Source of the DNA: Exiguobacterium sp018617385
GTDB lineage: Bacteria > Bacillota > Bacilli > Exiguobacteriales > Exiguobacteriaceae
Reading direction: 5' to 3'
Length of the DNA stretch: 64,000 nucleotides
Assembly: GCF_018617385.1 (NCBI RefSeq)
Contig: NZ_JACSKA010000003.1
Coordinates: 186,001 to 250,000 of the forward strand
The translations under genes were made by a program, and so were the position numbers. This document shows positions 16,531 to 24,291 of this stretch, one piece after another. Below the pieces are notes generated by a model. It was not told the DNA's origin, made no database searches, and saw nothing but the letters and a program-made list of their open reading frames with translations. The stretch's first letter is position 1. The number at the start of each line of letters is the position of its first letter.

Positions 16531-16573
16531 AAAAATCACGACGCCAGAATATTCCGGCGTCGTGATTTTTTTA
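16531..16573 (+). terminator. Bidirectional terminator
   Basis: A 14-bp stem AAAATCACGACGCC/GGCGTCGTGATTTT with A and T tracts on either side separates the small membrane protein gene from the convergent TauE gene. Confidence 0.9.
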
Positions 16574-17350
16574 GGCGATTAAGTCGCTCCAGATTTTGAT
16601 GGTACTCGCCAAGATGAGTAACGCCAAAATCCATTGCAGGGCTTTCGTATTCATGTTCTTCCCGACATTCGCCCCAATCGGTGCGGCAATCAAACTCGCG
16701 ATGATCATAATGACGGCCGGACCCCAGACGATTTGATCGGTGATGATCTTACCGAACGTCGACCCGATCGACGAGATGAAGGTGATGGCGAGCGAACTCG
16801 CGATTGCCATCTTCGTCGGGATGCGTAAGACGACGAGCATAATCGGCATGAGAATGAACGCTCCCGCTGCTCCGACAATCCCTGCCGCAATTCCCACGAC
16901 GAATGCTGAACTTGCGGCGATCACTTTGTTGAACTGCACTTGATCAAGTGGCATGTCATCTACTTGTGGTTTCGGCAAGAACATCATGATGGTGGCAATC
17001 GTTGCGAGCACGGCATAGACGACATTGATCATCGTCTCCGAAAGAATCGTCGATCCGTAACCACCGATGAAACTTCCGATCAAGACAGACACACCCATGT
17101 AAAGAATCAACTGCTTGTTTAAGTATCCACCTTTACGATAGGCATAAATCCCACCGATTGTCGCAAAGAACACTTGAATCGCACTGATTCCGGATACTTC
17201 ATGCGCGCTGAAAGCCGCGAACCCTAAAATCGGTGGAATGTACAACAACATCGGATACTTGATGATCGATCCACCAATCCCGACCATCCCAGAAATGAAC
17301 GACCCGATAAATCCAATTAGAAAGATTGTAATGATAAACCCGAACTCCAT
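16571..17350 (-). CDS. TauE/SafE family sulfite/sulfur-compound exporter
   Basis: A 259-residue permease of the TauE/SafE (TSUP) family with about eight hydrophobic helices arranged as two repeats; GSFISGMVGIGGSIIKYPMLL near residue 15 and GIAAGIVGAAGAFILMPIMLV near 155 are the repeated family motifs. Members export sulfite, thiosulfate or sulfoacetate. Here it is co-directional with a membrane rhodanese and divergent from a persulfide dioxygenase, so export of sulfite or thiosulfate made during sulfide detoxification is likely. GGAGG precedes the ATG. Confidence 0.9.
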   Translation of the reverse strand: MEFGFIITIFLIGFIGSFISGMVGIGGSIIKYPMLLYIPPILGFAAFSAHEVSGISAIQVFFATIGGIYAYRKGGYLNKQLILYMGVSVLIGSFIGGYGSTILSETMINVVYAVLATIATIMMFLPKPQVDDMPLDQVQFNKVIAASSAFVVGIAAGIVGAAGAFILMPIMLVVLRIPTKMAIASSLAITFISSIGSTFGKIITDQIVWGPAVIMIIASLIAAPIGANVGKNMNTKALQWILALLILASTIKIWSDLIA

Positions 17351-17383
17351 ATAGACTCCTCCATTTGCTCTCGTATTCTCTAC

Positions 17384-17758
17384 TTATTCAATCGATTCCC
17401 AGGCCATCATCCCGCCTGATACGTCATAGATTTCCGTATAGCCGGCATCCTGTAATTGACTAGCCGCCTGGGCACTTCGGTTACCGCTCCGACAGATCAC
17501 ATAGATTGGTTCATCTTTCGGATACGGCAGTTGATTTGCATCTAATGAAGAAAGTGGTGCGTTCACCGCCCCCTCAATATGCCCCCCCTCGTATTCAGAC
17601 GATTCTCGTACGTCAAGGAGCGTTATTTCCTCGTTTTCCAATTTGTTTTGTAGAGTTTTAACGTCAATTCTCGTAATTTCATCCTTTTCTGATGTGATTA
17701 CAAAGATAAAAATCGCCATTAAAGCCAAAACTCCGACAAATAAGGAAATTCTCTTCAT
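17384..17758 (-). CDS. Membrane-anchored single-domain rhodanese
   Basis: A 124-residue sulfurtransferase with an N-terminal transmembrane anchor (about residues 4-22) and one rhodanese domain. The active-site loop is CRSGNRS, with DVRESSEYEGGHIEGAVN ahead and DVSGGMMAWE at the end. The domain should face outside. ATG 17758 is chosen over a GTG at 17782 because GGAGGGG lies directly upstream of it. It forms an operon with tauE (gap 33 bases) and is divergent from the second rhodanese across a CstR-like operator. Confidence 0.9.
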   Translation of the reverse strand: MKRISLFVGVLALMAIFIFVITSEKDEITRIDVKTLQNKLENEEITLLDVRESSEYEGGHIEGAVNAPLSSLDANQLPYPKDEPIYVICRSGNRSAQAASQLQDAGYTEIYDVSGGMMAWESIE

Positions 17759-17792
17759 GTTTTCCCCTCCAATTCTTTTCACTTGCGCTCAT

Positions 17793-17810
17793 TATACCTT
17801 AGGGGGTATA
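17793..17810. promoter_or_regulatory. CstR/CsoR-like operator
   Basis: TATACCTTAGGGGGTATA is a hyphenated palindrome (TATACC-N6-GGTATA) with the G/C-rich centre typical of operators bound by CsoR-family repressors, in particular the persulfide sensor CstR. It sits between the divergent rhodanese-tauE and rhodanese-cstB units, the kinds of genes CstR controls. No CsoR-family gene is visible in the window. Confidence 0.6.
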
Positions 17811-17873
17811 TTAAAGCCAACGAAACATTCTCGTTGCCAATAACCTTAACCATGAAAAGGAGATCACAGACTC

Positions 17874-18170
17874 ATGAAGACGATTACGACTACTGAATTA
17901 GAAGCGTTACTTCAAGCAGACGACTCACTCAACCTCATCGATGTGCGAGAGGTAGATGAATATGCTGGAGGTCACATCAAACAAGCGAAGAACGTACCAC
18001 TTTCTGAATTCGGGGCAAAAGTCGATGAGCTCGATCGCTCTAAACCGATTCACGTTATTTGCGCAGCCGGCGGACGCAGCATGAACGCATCTGCTTATCT
18101 CGATTCACTCGGATTCGATGTCACGAACGTCGACGGTGGGATGATGAGCTGGCAAGGCGAAGTCGAATAA
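17874..18170 (+). CDS. Cytoplasmic single-domain rhodanese
   Basis: A 98-residue sulfurtransferase made of one rhodanese domain, without signal or anchor. Hallmarks are LIDVREVDEYAGGHIKQAKNVPL, the active-site loop CAAGGRS around residue 62, and NVDGGMMSWQG. It probably accepts or delivers persulfide sulfur for the downstream persulfide dioxygenase, with which it forms an operon (gap 28 bases). AAGGAG precedes the ATG. Control by the CstR-like operator upstream is inferred. Confidence 0.92.
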   Translation: MKTITTTELEALLQADDSLNLIDVREVDEYAGGHIKQAKNVPLSEFGAKVDELDRSKPIHVICAAGGRSMNASAYLDSLGFDVTNVDGGMMSWQGEVE

Positions 18171-18198
18171 ACCATTACATCCATAGGGGGAAATTGAT

Positions 18199-19599
18199 AT
18201 GCTATTACGTTATTTTTATGATGAAAAATTAGCACAAGCTTCATATATGGTCGGTTGCCAAATGACGGGAGAAGCCATCGTCATCGACCCGGCCCGTAAC
18301 ATCGAACCTTATCTTCAAGAAGCGAAAAAAGAAGGCATGAACATCGTCGCAACGGCAGAGACACATATCCATGCGGACTTTGTATCGGGATCACTCGAAC
18401 TCGCGAAGCGCACAGGTTCGAAAGCCTATCTATCAGACGAAGGTGATGCTTCTTGGAAGTATGCATTCGCAAAAGAAATCGACGCACAACTCGTCAAAGA
18501 AGGCGACACGTTCAAGATCGGAAACGTGACACTCGAAGTGATGCATACACCGGGTCACACACCGGAACATATTTCGTTCCTTCTTTATGACCGCAACCAG
18601 ACACAACCGATGGGGATCTTCACAGGAGACTTCGTCTTCGTCGGGGATATCGGTCGCCCTGACCTTCTCGAAGAAGCAGCTGGTGTGAAAGGAACGACGG
18701 CAATCGGTGCGGAACAAATGTTTGATTCACTCAAAAAATTCATGGCACTTCCTGACTTCGTTCAAGTCTGGCCAGGACACGGTGCCGGCAGCGCTTGTGG
18801 GAAAGCGCTCGGTGCGATTCCAACATCGACGGTCGGTTACGAGAAAGCGACGAACTGGGCGCTTCAAATGACGGATAAAGATGCCTTCATCAAAGAGTTG
18901 ACGACGGATCAACCCGAACCACCGAACTACTTTGCCATGATGAAAAAAGTGAACAAAGAAGGTATCCAAGTGACGACGGAAGTCGCTCGTCCTGAAGTCG
19001 TCGGGTCGGACCGTCTCGATACACTCGTCGAAGAGACGCAAGTCGTCGACACGCGTAAAGGAGAAGACTTTGCGAACGGACACGTACCAGGGACAATCAA
19101 CATCCCGTACAACAACAAGTTCGTCTCGTGGGCAGGCTGGCTCGTCAACTTCGACAAAGACATCACGGTTATCGCAAGTGCGGATGACGTCGATCAAGTA
19201 CAAACGGACCTCCAATCAATCGGTCTCGACCGTCTTCGCTTCATCGTCCCAGTCGAAGAGCTCGATGCATCACTTTTGACGGAAACGTATACGGACGTGA
19301 CGGCAGAAGAAGCGATCGAAGCTGCTGAAAAAGGTGACGTCTTCGTCCTCGACGTCCGAAACGCGACAGAATGGAACGCGAGCCATTACGAAAAGGCAGA
19401 ACGTATCTTGCTCGGTAAGCTCGCGCGTGACCACGAAGGTCTACCGACAGACCAAACGATTGCGGTGCATTGTGCATCAGGCGTCCGCTCACGCATGGCG
19501 GCAAGTGTCCTTCAATCGCTCGGCTACAAAGATATCCACAATATTCTCGGTGGCTACGGCGCGATGAAGACTGTCTTGAACGCTCAACAAATCAAGTAA
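18199..19599 (+). CDS. cstB: Persulfide dioxygenase-sulfurtransferase, CstB-like
   Basis: A 466-residue fusion of an Fe(II) MBL-fold persulfide dioxygenase and rhodanese domains, as in Staphylococcus CstB, which turns low-molecular-weight persulfides into thiosulfate. The MBL domain (about 1-245) shows THIHADFVSGS, HTPGHTPEHISF, FTGDFVFVGDIGRPDLL and WPGHGAGSACG. The first rhodanese unit (about 262-355) has no cysteine in its active-site loop position and is a pseudo-rhodanese; the second (about 362-466) has the intact loop CASGVRS. A GGGGGAAA ribosome binding site precedes the ATG. It ends the rhodanese-cstB operon at a strong terminator. Confidence 0.93.
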   Translation: MLLRYFYDEKLAQASYMVGCQMTGEAIVIDPARNIEPYLQEAKKEGMNIVATAETHIHADFVSGSLELAKRTGSKAYLSDEGDASWKYAFAKEIDAQLVKEGDTFKIGNVTLEVMHTPGHTPEHISFLLYDRNQTQPMGIFTGDFVFVGDIGRPDLLEEAAGVKGTTAIGAEQMFDSLKKFMALPDFVQVWPGHGAGSACGKALGAIPTSTVGYEKATNWALQMTDKDAFIKELTTDQPEPPNYFAMMKKVNKEGIQVTTEVARPEVVGSDRLDTLVEETQVVDTRKGEDFANGHVPGTINIPYNNKFVSWAGWLVNFDKDITVIASADDVDQVQTDLQSIGLDRLRFIVPVEELDASLLTETYTDVTAEEAIEAAEKGDVFVLDVRNATEWNASHYEKAERILLGKLARDHEGLPTDQTIAVHCASGVRSRMAASVLQSLGYKDIHNILGGYGAMKTVLNAQQIK

Positions 19600-19620
19600 T
19601 GCTATACTGACTATGAATAT

Positions 19621-19650
19621 GGCGCCCGCTTCGAAGGGGCGCCTTTTGTT
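19621..19650 (+). terminator. Rho-independent terminator
   Basis: A perfect stem GGCGCCC/GGGCGCC (19621-19627 and 19637-19643) is followed by TTTTGTTT, after the cstB-like gene. Confidence 0.9.
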
Positions 19651-19664
19651 TAGGAGGGAAAGAC

Positions 19665-20786
19665 GTGGTCGCCATCGGTCCACTCAACATTCGTTTCGAT
19701 TTACTTATTTTTTTACTTAGTCTCGTCGTCCTTTACGGCATCTTCCGCTTTCTCGGGTTGTCGAGTAAACAGCGTGAAGCCGTCATCGGGACATGGTTCT
19801 ATGGTTTTCTTGCCTGGAAAGGGAGCGCCATCCTCATCGGTCTGTTGACGACGCGTGACCTATCGCTCGCGATTTACGCCACAGGAGGCGTATGGTCTCA
19901 ATGGATTGCGGCCGCAATCGTCATTTGGTTCGTCTATCGACTCGACCGGAACCTTTTAGGATATTGGATGCTCAGCGGGCTCCTCATCTGGCTCGGGATG
20001 ACGCTCGCGGTTCCCGTATACGGGACGATTTTGAACCTTTCCGACCAGCCGATTCATCTATGGAGCGCCATTCTCATTCTTCTGCTACTTGGAACGACGT
20101 GGCGCTGGATGCATGAACCGACTCGTGGAAACATTCTTTGGACAGTATGCGGTGCATCCGGCATCTGGCTAGTTATGTCATATGCGGTCGGACAGATTCA
20201 ATGGTGGATGATTGTCATCGCCCTCATCCTGTTCGGACTTTCGCTCTATGTCGCTCGTCCTTCAAAAAAAGCGATTCAAATGAGTGTCGGTGTCCTGATC
20301 GTTCTCGCGGTCGTGAATGCTGCTCTACCGGAACGCGCGACACAAACGATCACGACAGAGACGGCGTCGACCGGTTTGAACATCGGGCAAATCCCCCCAT
20401 CGTTTAAGTTACAACGAACCGACGGGAGTACGTTCGACTTAGCATCGTTACGCGGTCAACAAGTCGTCGTTAACTTTTGGGCGTCCTGGTGCCCGCCTTG
20501 TCGGGCGGAGATGCCGGATATGGCGGTGTTCGCGAAAGAACGAGACGACGTGACCATCGTCGCCGTCAACACGACGACGAGCGAACGTGACCCAGACGAT
20601 GCCGTCTCTTTTGTCGAACCGTACGAAGACGCGTTTACCGTCGTCTATGACCGTGACGGTCAAGTCGGAGATGCGTATCGGATTCAGGCGATGCCGACGA
20701 CATATGTGCTCGATGAATCCGGTGTGATCATCGCGAAACAATTCGGTGCCATCGACAAGAATTGGCTCGACGCCCAATTGAATTGA
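19665..20786 (+). CDS. Polytopic membrane protein fused to a TlpA/ResA-like thioredoxin domain
   Basis: A 373-residue fusion. Residues 1-225 form about seven transmembrane helices; the opening AIGPLNIRFDLLIFLLSLVVLYG faintly recalls the start of prolipoprotein diacylglyceryl transferase, but its catalytic motifs are missing. Residues about 235-373 are a TlpA/ResA-like thioredoxin domain with FWASWCPPCRAEMP (redox CPPC) and the cis-Pro loop QAMPTTYVLDESG. The redox domain should face outside, reducing exported proteins such as cytochrome c apoproteins. The start is GTG 19665, after AGGAGGG. Lying just after the sulfur operon it may serve related thiol chemistry, but a terminator separates them. 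Confidence 0.82.
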   Translation: MVAIGPLNIRFDLLIFLLSLVVLYGIFRFLGLSSKQREAVIGTWFYGFLAWKGSAILIGLLTTRDLSLAIYATGGVWSQWIAAAIVIWFVYRLDRNLLGYWMLSGLLIWLGMTLAVPVYGTILNLSDQPIHLWSAILILLLLGTTWRWMHEPTRGNILWTVCGASGIWLVMSYAVGQIQWWMIVIALILFGLSLYVARPSKKAIQMSVGVLIVLAVVNAALPERATQTITTETASTGLNIGQIPPSFKLQRTDGSTFDLASLRGQQVVVNFWASWCPPCRAEMPDMAVFAKERDDVTIVAVNTTTSERDPDDAVSFVEPYEDAFTVVYDRDGQVGDAYRIQAMPTTYVLDESGVIIAKQFGAIDKNWLDAQLN

Positions 20787-20793
20787 ACATGAC

Positions 20794-20824
20794 AAAACCG
20801 CCGACAGTGATTTGTCGGCGGTTT
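20794..20824 (+). terminator. Bidirectional terminator
   Basis: A 12-bp perfect stem AAACCGCCGACA/TGTCGGCGGTTT with a six-base loop lies between the TlpA-fusion gene and the convergent nitroreductase gene. Confidence 0.9.
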
Positions 20825-20827
20825 AAC

Positions 20828-21577
20828 TTATTGCTTCAAATAACCTTGTGCTTTCAAAAAGTCTTTGACGTCAAGACGCGTCGATTTTGACAACATGCGC
20901 CCCATTTGACCAGTCCACGTATCTTTACGCGGGTTCGAGCCACGGACCATGTAGTAATCGTGGATCAACGCATCGTAATCGGAAAGGGACTGCTTGATCC
21001 GTTCTGGATTCGCTTCATACGTATTTTCATGGTAGACATGTTGGAACGGTAAGCGTGGTTTTTGATCCTCGACTGAGGCCGGTACACCGACGGCCATCCC
21101 GAAGAGCGGAATGACCCGTTCCGGTAATACGAGCACTTCTTTCACCGCAAAGAGGTCGTTCCGAATGCCACCGATATAACAAATTCCGAGCCCCATCGAC
21201 TCTGCCGCCACTGCTGCATTTTGAGAGGCAAGTGCAGCGTCGATCACCGCGACAAGCAACTTCTCATCCGTCTCAAGTGTTGAGGACACTTCTGTTTCTT
21301 GCAGTTCACCAATCACTTCATGGCGGTGCAAATCCGCACAAAAAACGAAGAAGTGACCGTTCTCGACGACATAGGACTGGTTGCCCGCAATCTCAGCGAG
21401 TCGTTTCTTCTTCGCTTCATCGGTCACCCCGATGATGGAGTAGGCTTGGATAAAGCTCGACGTCGATGCCCGTTGTGCGCTCTCGACGATGGTTTGGATC
21501 TGTTCGTCTGTCAATTTCTCGTCCGTAAAATCGCGGACGGAACGGTGTTTCAATAAGGTCTCAATCACTTCGTTCAT
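20828..21577 (-). CDS. nfsA: NADPH-dependent nitro/flavin reductase, NfsA/NfrA family
   Basis: A 249-residue FMN enzyme of the oxygen-insensitive nitroreductase family. FMN-binding residues are in KHRSVRDF (residues 10-17) and RASTSSFIQAYSII; the GLGICYIGGIRND segment and the C-terminal MVRGSNPRKDTWT arm with SKSTRLDVKDFLKAQGY match the NfsA/NfrA2 group, where the arginines bind the NADPH phosphate. It reduces nitroaromatics, flavins or quinones. A GGGGGAAG ribosome binding site precedes the ATG. Single-gene unit divergent from the nuclease lipoprotein. Confidence 0.93.
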   Translation of the reverse strand: MNEVIETLLKHRSVRDFTDEKLTDEQIQTIVESAQRASTSSFIQAYSIIGVTDEAKKKRLAEIAGNQSYVVENGHFFVFCADLHRHEVIGELQETEVSSTLETDEKLLVAVIDAALASQNAAVAAESMGLGICYIGGIRNDLFAVKEVLVLPERVIPLFGMAVGVPASVEDQKPRLPFQHVYHENTYEANPERIKQSLSDYDALIHDYYMVRGSNPRKDTWTGQMGRMLSKSTRLDVKDFLKAQGYLKQ

Positions 21578-21746
21578 ACGTTCTTCCCCCTTTTTTCAAT
21601 CTTGGCATAAGCTCTCTGAATCCACAAATGAGAGGAATCCATCGAGCACATTTTGAGGGAGGACGCTCACATCTCGTCTTCTTATGCTATCATTATAAGC
21701 TACATAGTAAATACGATAGTGTAACTTCGAATAAGGAGCGAGATAG

Positions 21747-22640
21747 ATGAAAAGAATACCATTTTACATTCCATTCCTGCTTGGGGTGCTGCTCCTCTCC
21801 GGTTGTACGGATGCCGATGTGAGCGTCCCGACGTCGACTGAAGAAACCGTCGAAGAGGAACAGACACAAGAAGAACAGACAACCGAGACGCCTTCACCTG
21901 AACAGGAAGACGATTTATTTGAAGGCTATACACAAATCGAGGTCGATGGCGGCGATCAGTCCGGCACACGTGAAGCGAATGTCGTCGTCGATATCGGCTT
22001 CGGCGACCGTGAGTACTGGGCGTTCACGAACGAACATGGTCAGCTGATTCGCGTCATTGCCGACGAAATCACGCTTCAAGACGATGAGACCGAAGACGTC
22101 AATTCTTCAGGACGTTACTATTCAGACGAGGCGAAAGTTCCGGGTGTCGAAGACCCGAACCTTGATGAAGGCCATATCATTGCCGATTCACTTGGCGGTG
22201 TCTCGAACGCCTATAACATCACGCCGCAAAACAGTGCACTCAACCGTTACGGGGACCAGGCGTTCATGGAAGATGTCATCCGAAAAGCTGGCGGTGCGAA
22301 AGACTTCGAGGCCATCATCACCTATCCGAACACGACGACTCAGATTCCTTCCCGCTACCAATACACGTATACCGTACGGGGCAATACGGTCACCGATACG
22401 TATGATAACGTGGACCCAGAAGAAGTGAACGAATCGCTCGGATTGACGGATGACTCCCCTCCGGCAGTGACGACGGAGCCGGTGGAGGAACGTGAATTAT
22501 CCGATATCGACCTTGACGGAAACGGACAAGTGACGATCAAAGAAGCCAAAAATGCCGGATTCGAGATGCCGATCACGCGTGACCATTGGTTGTACAAGTA
22601 TATGGACGACCGGGACGGTGACGGGATGGTCGGGGAATAA
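21747..22640 (+). CDS. Secreted lipoprotein nuclease (DNA/RNA non-specific endonuclease type) with C-terminal EF-hand-like repeat
   Basis: A 297-residue lipoprotein. The signal peptide ends in lipobox LSGC at residue 20. A low-complexity Glu/Thr/Gln linker (about 25-60) leads to a nuclease domain (about 60-235) whose core DEGHIIADSLGGVSNAYNIT and the following PQNSALNR match the beta-beta-alpha-metal endonuclease family; the usual Arg of DRGH is Glu here, while the catalytic His and the Asn are kept. The C-terminal 45 residues hold two calcium-loop-like segments, DIDLDGNGQVTIKEA and DDRDGDGMVGE, an arrangement recalling Bacillus YokF. Likely role: degrading extracellular nucleic acid at the cell surface. 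Confidence 0.85.
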   Translation: MKRIPFYIPFLLGVLLLSGCTDADVSVPTSTEETVEEEQTQEEQTTETPSPEQEDDLFEGYTQIEVDGGDQSGTREANVVVDIGFGDREYWAFTNEHGQLIRVIADEITLQDDETEDVNSSGRYYSDEAKVPGVEDPNLDEGHIIADSLGGVSNAYNITPQNSALNRYGDQAFMEDVIRKAGGAKDFEAIITYPNTTTQIPSRYQYTYTVRGNTVTDTYDNVDPEEVNESLGLTDDSPPAVTTEPVEERELSDIDLDGNGQVTIKEAKNAGFEMPITRDHWLYKYMDDRDGDGMVGE

Positions 22641-22650
22641 CCACGATTGA

Positions 22651-22684
22651 CGAGACGTTTCTCAATGAGAGGAACGTCTTTTCG
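22651..22684 (+). terminator. Rho-independent terminator
   Basis: A stem AGACGTT/AACGTCT with an inner TCTC/GAGA helix follows the nuclease stop codon and runs into CTTTTCG. The T-run is short. Confidence 0.65.
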
Positions 22685-22690
22685 CATACA

Positions 22691-22716
22691 AAAAACCGCG
22701 GTACAAGACCGCGGTT
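22691..22716 (-). terminator. Terminator of katA
   Basis: An 8-bp perfect stem AACCGCGG/CCGCGGTT (22694-22701 and 22709-22716) with an A-tract on the left ends minus-strand transcription just after the catalase stop codon. Confidence 0.9.
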
Positions 22717-22722
22717 ACATGT

Positions 22723-24192
22723 TTAGTTCGACATTTGATTCAAGAATGGTGCGAGATCGACGTTCAACTCGTTCGAGAGACGCTCCCCGAGTTCACGGTC
22801 TGCACGATAGAAGTTGCAAATCAAGAGGAGAACGGTCTTCTCATGACGAACTTCTTTGATGTGAGCGACGAGGTTACGGATGAGCGCATCCTTCTCTTCT
22901 TGAGAATAGCGGCGATACACTTCTCCCGCTTGACCGAAATCGTTCGTCTTCTCAATCTTCTGACGACCCGTCACGCCTGTAATCGGTTGTGGTGTCTCAA
23001 TATAGTCCGCATTCGGCTTCGGCGCGTCTTCGTAACGATTCGGCTCGTAGTTGACCGGGCTCGTCTGTTGCTTAAACGGCATCGCCCCGTCACGCTGGTT
23101 GTTCGCGACTTGAGCGAACGGGCAGTTGATCGGAAGTTGGAGATAGTTCGGTCCGATACGGTGACGCTGCGTATCCGAATACGAGAAGAGTCGTCCTTGG
23201 AGCATCTTGTCTTCTGACGGCTGGATCCCTGGAACGAGAACACCCGGGTTGAAGCCGACAGATTCAGTCTCGGCGAAGAAGTTGTCGACGTTTTTATTGA
23301 GGGTCATCGTTCCGACCAATTGATACGGGATGACATCTTCGAACCAATCCTTTGTGGCATCGAGCGGGTCGAAGTCAAAGTTGTCCATGTCCGCCGGGTC
23401 TAAAATCTGTACATATAGATCCCATTCCGGATAGTCTCCGTTTTCAATGGCGTTGAACAAGTCACGTGTCGCATGGTTGAAGTCTTCCGCTTGGATTTTC
23501 GCCGCTTCTTCCATTGACAAGTTTTGAATGCCTTGCTTCGGTACCCAGCGCATCTTTATGTACACCGTGTTGCCGAATTCATTCACCCACTTGAAGGAAT
23601 GGACAGATGAGCCGCGCATATGGCGATACGATGCCGGGATGCCTTCGTCACTGAAGAGATGCACGAGCATGTTCGTTGATTCAGGCGTAAGCGACATGAA
23701 GTCGAAGAAGCGGTCCGGGTCTTGAAGGTTCGTTTGTGGGTCCGGCTTGAGCGAGTGAATCACATCCGGGAATTTAATCGCGTCACGGATGAAGAAGACC
23801 GGTAAGTTGTTTCCGACGAAGTCATAGTTCCCTTCTTCCGTATAAAACTTGACGGCGAAACCGCGTGGGTCACGAAGTGTCTCCGGTGAACCCAATCCGT
23901 GGATGACGGTCGAGAAACGTGCAAACACAGGCGTCTCTTGCCCCTCTTCTTGCAAGAATGCGGCTTTTGTATATCGTTTCATACTATTTTTTACAGTGAA
24001 GACACCATGCGCCCCTGCGCCTCTTGCGTGAACGACTCGTTCTGGTACACGTTCACGATCGAAATGCGCTAATTTCTCAATTAGTTGGTAGTCTTCGAGA
24101 AGCGTCGGGCCCCGACGACCCGCAGTGATGGAGTTGGCGTTATCCCCGATTGGTACGCCTTGGTTAGTAGTTAGTTGACGGTGTTGATCCAT
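22723..24192 (-). CDS. katA: Haem catalase
   Basis: A 489-residue monofunctional haem catalase. The distal active site is in RERVPERVVHARGAGAHGVF with the catalytic His; the distal Asn is in YDFVGNNLPVFFIRDAIKFPD; the proximal haem-ligand Tyr is in GRLFSYSDTQRHRIGPNY. Length fits small-subunit catalases. ATG 24192 is chosen because GGGAGG lies seven bases before it; an upstream ATG at 24207 overlaps that site. Two PerR-type boxes flank a canonical promoter just upstream, so induction by peroxide is expected. Exiguobacterium strains are known for very active catalases. Confidence 0.97.
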   Translation of the reverse strand: MDQHRQLTTNQGVPIGDNANSITAGRRGPTLLEDYQLIEKLAHFDRERVPERVVHARGAGAHGVFTVKNSMKRYTKAAFLQEEGQETPVFARFSTVIHGLGSPETLRDPRGFAVKFYTEEGNYDFVGNNLPVFFIRDAIKFPDVIHSLKPDPQTNLQDPDRFFDFMSLTPESTNMLVHLFSDEGIPASYRHMRGSSVHSFKWVNEFGNTVYIKMRWVPKQGIQNLSMEEAAKIQAEDFNHATRDLFNAIENGDYPEWDLYVQILDPADMDNFDFDPLDATKDWFEDVIPYQLVGTMTLNKNVDNFFAETESVGFNPGVLVPGIQPSEDKMLQGRLFSYSDTQRHRIGPNYLQLPINCPFAQVANNQRDGAMPFKQQTSPVNYEPNRYEDAPKPNADYIETPQPITGVTGRQKIEKTNDFGQAGEVYRRYSQEEKDALIRNLVAHIKEVRHEKTVLLLICNFYRADRELGERLSNELNVDLAPFLNQMSN

Positions 24193-24210
24193 ATGATTGC
24201 CTCCCATTAT

Positions 24211-24225
24211 TTATAATCATTACAA
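24211..24225 (-). promoter_or_regulatory. PerR box 1 of katA
   Basis: TTATAATCATTACAA differs at one position from the PerR consensus TTATAATNATTATAA. It lies between the katA -10 element and start codon, where bound PerR would block transcription. Confidence 0.8.
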
Positions 24226-24230
24226 TCTTG

Positions 24231-24259
24231 ATATTAATAAAATATTAGAATGATTACAA
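24231..24259 (-). promoter_or_regulatory. katA promoter overlapped by PerR box 2
   Basis: On the minus strand TTGTAA (24254-24259) and TAATAT (24231-24236) are spaced by 17 bases, a good sigma-A promoter. A second PerR-like box, TTAGAATGATTACAA (24245-24259, two mismatches), covers the -35 element. Confidence 0.75.
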
Positions 24260-24261
24260 AT

Positions 24262-24291
24262 AAAAAGCTCGTGAATCACGAACTTTTTTTC
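24262..24291 (-). terminator. Terminator of the membrane protein gene upstream of katA
   Basis: An imperfect hairpin AAGCTCGT/ACGAACTT with flanking A5 and T7 tracts overlaps the 3' end of the 24276-24872 gene and separates it from the katA promoter. Confidence 0.65.

Noticed and set aside
18727..19215. 162-residue open frame on the minus strand within the cstB-like gene
   Set aside because: Antisense shadow of a clear dioxygenase-rhodanese gene without translation signals.
22735..23217. 160-residue open frame on the plus strand within katA
   Set aside because: Antisense to catalase coding sequence and lies beyond the nuclease terminator; no start signal.
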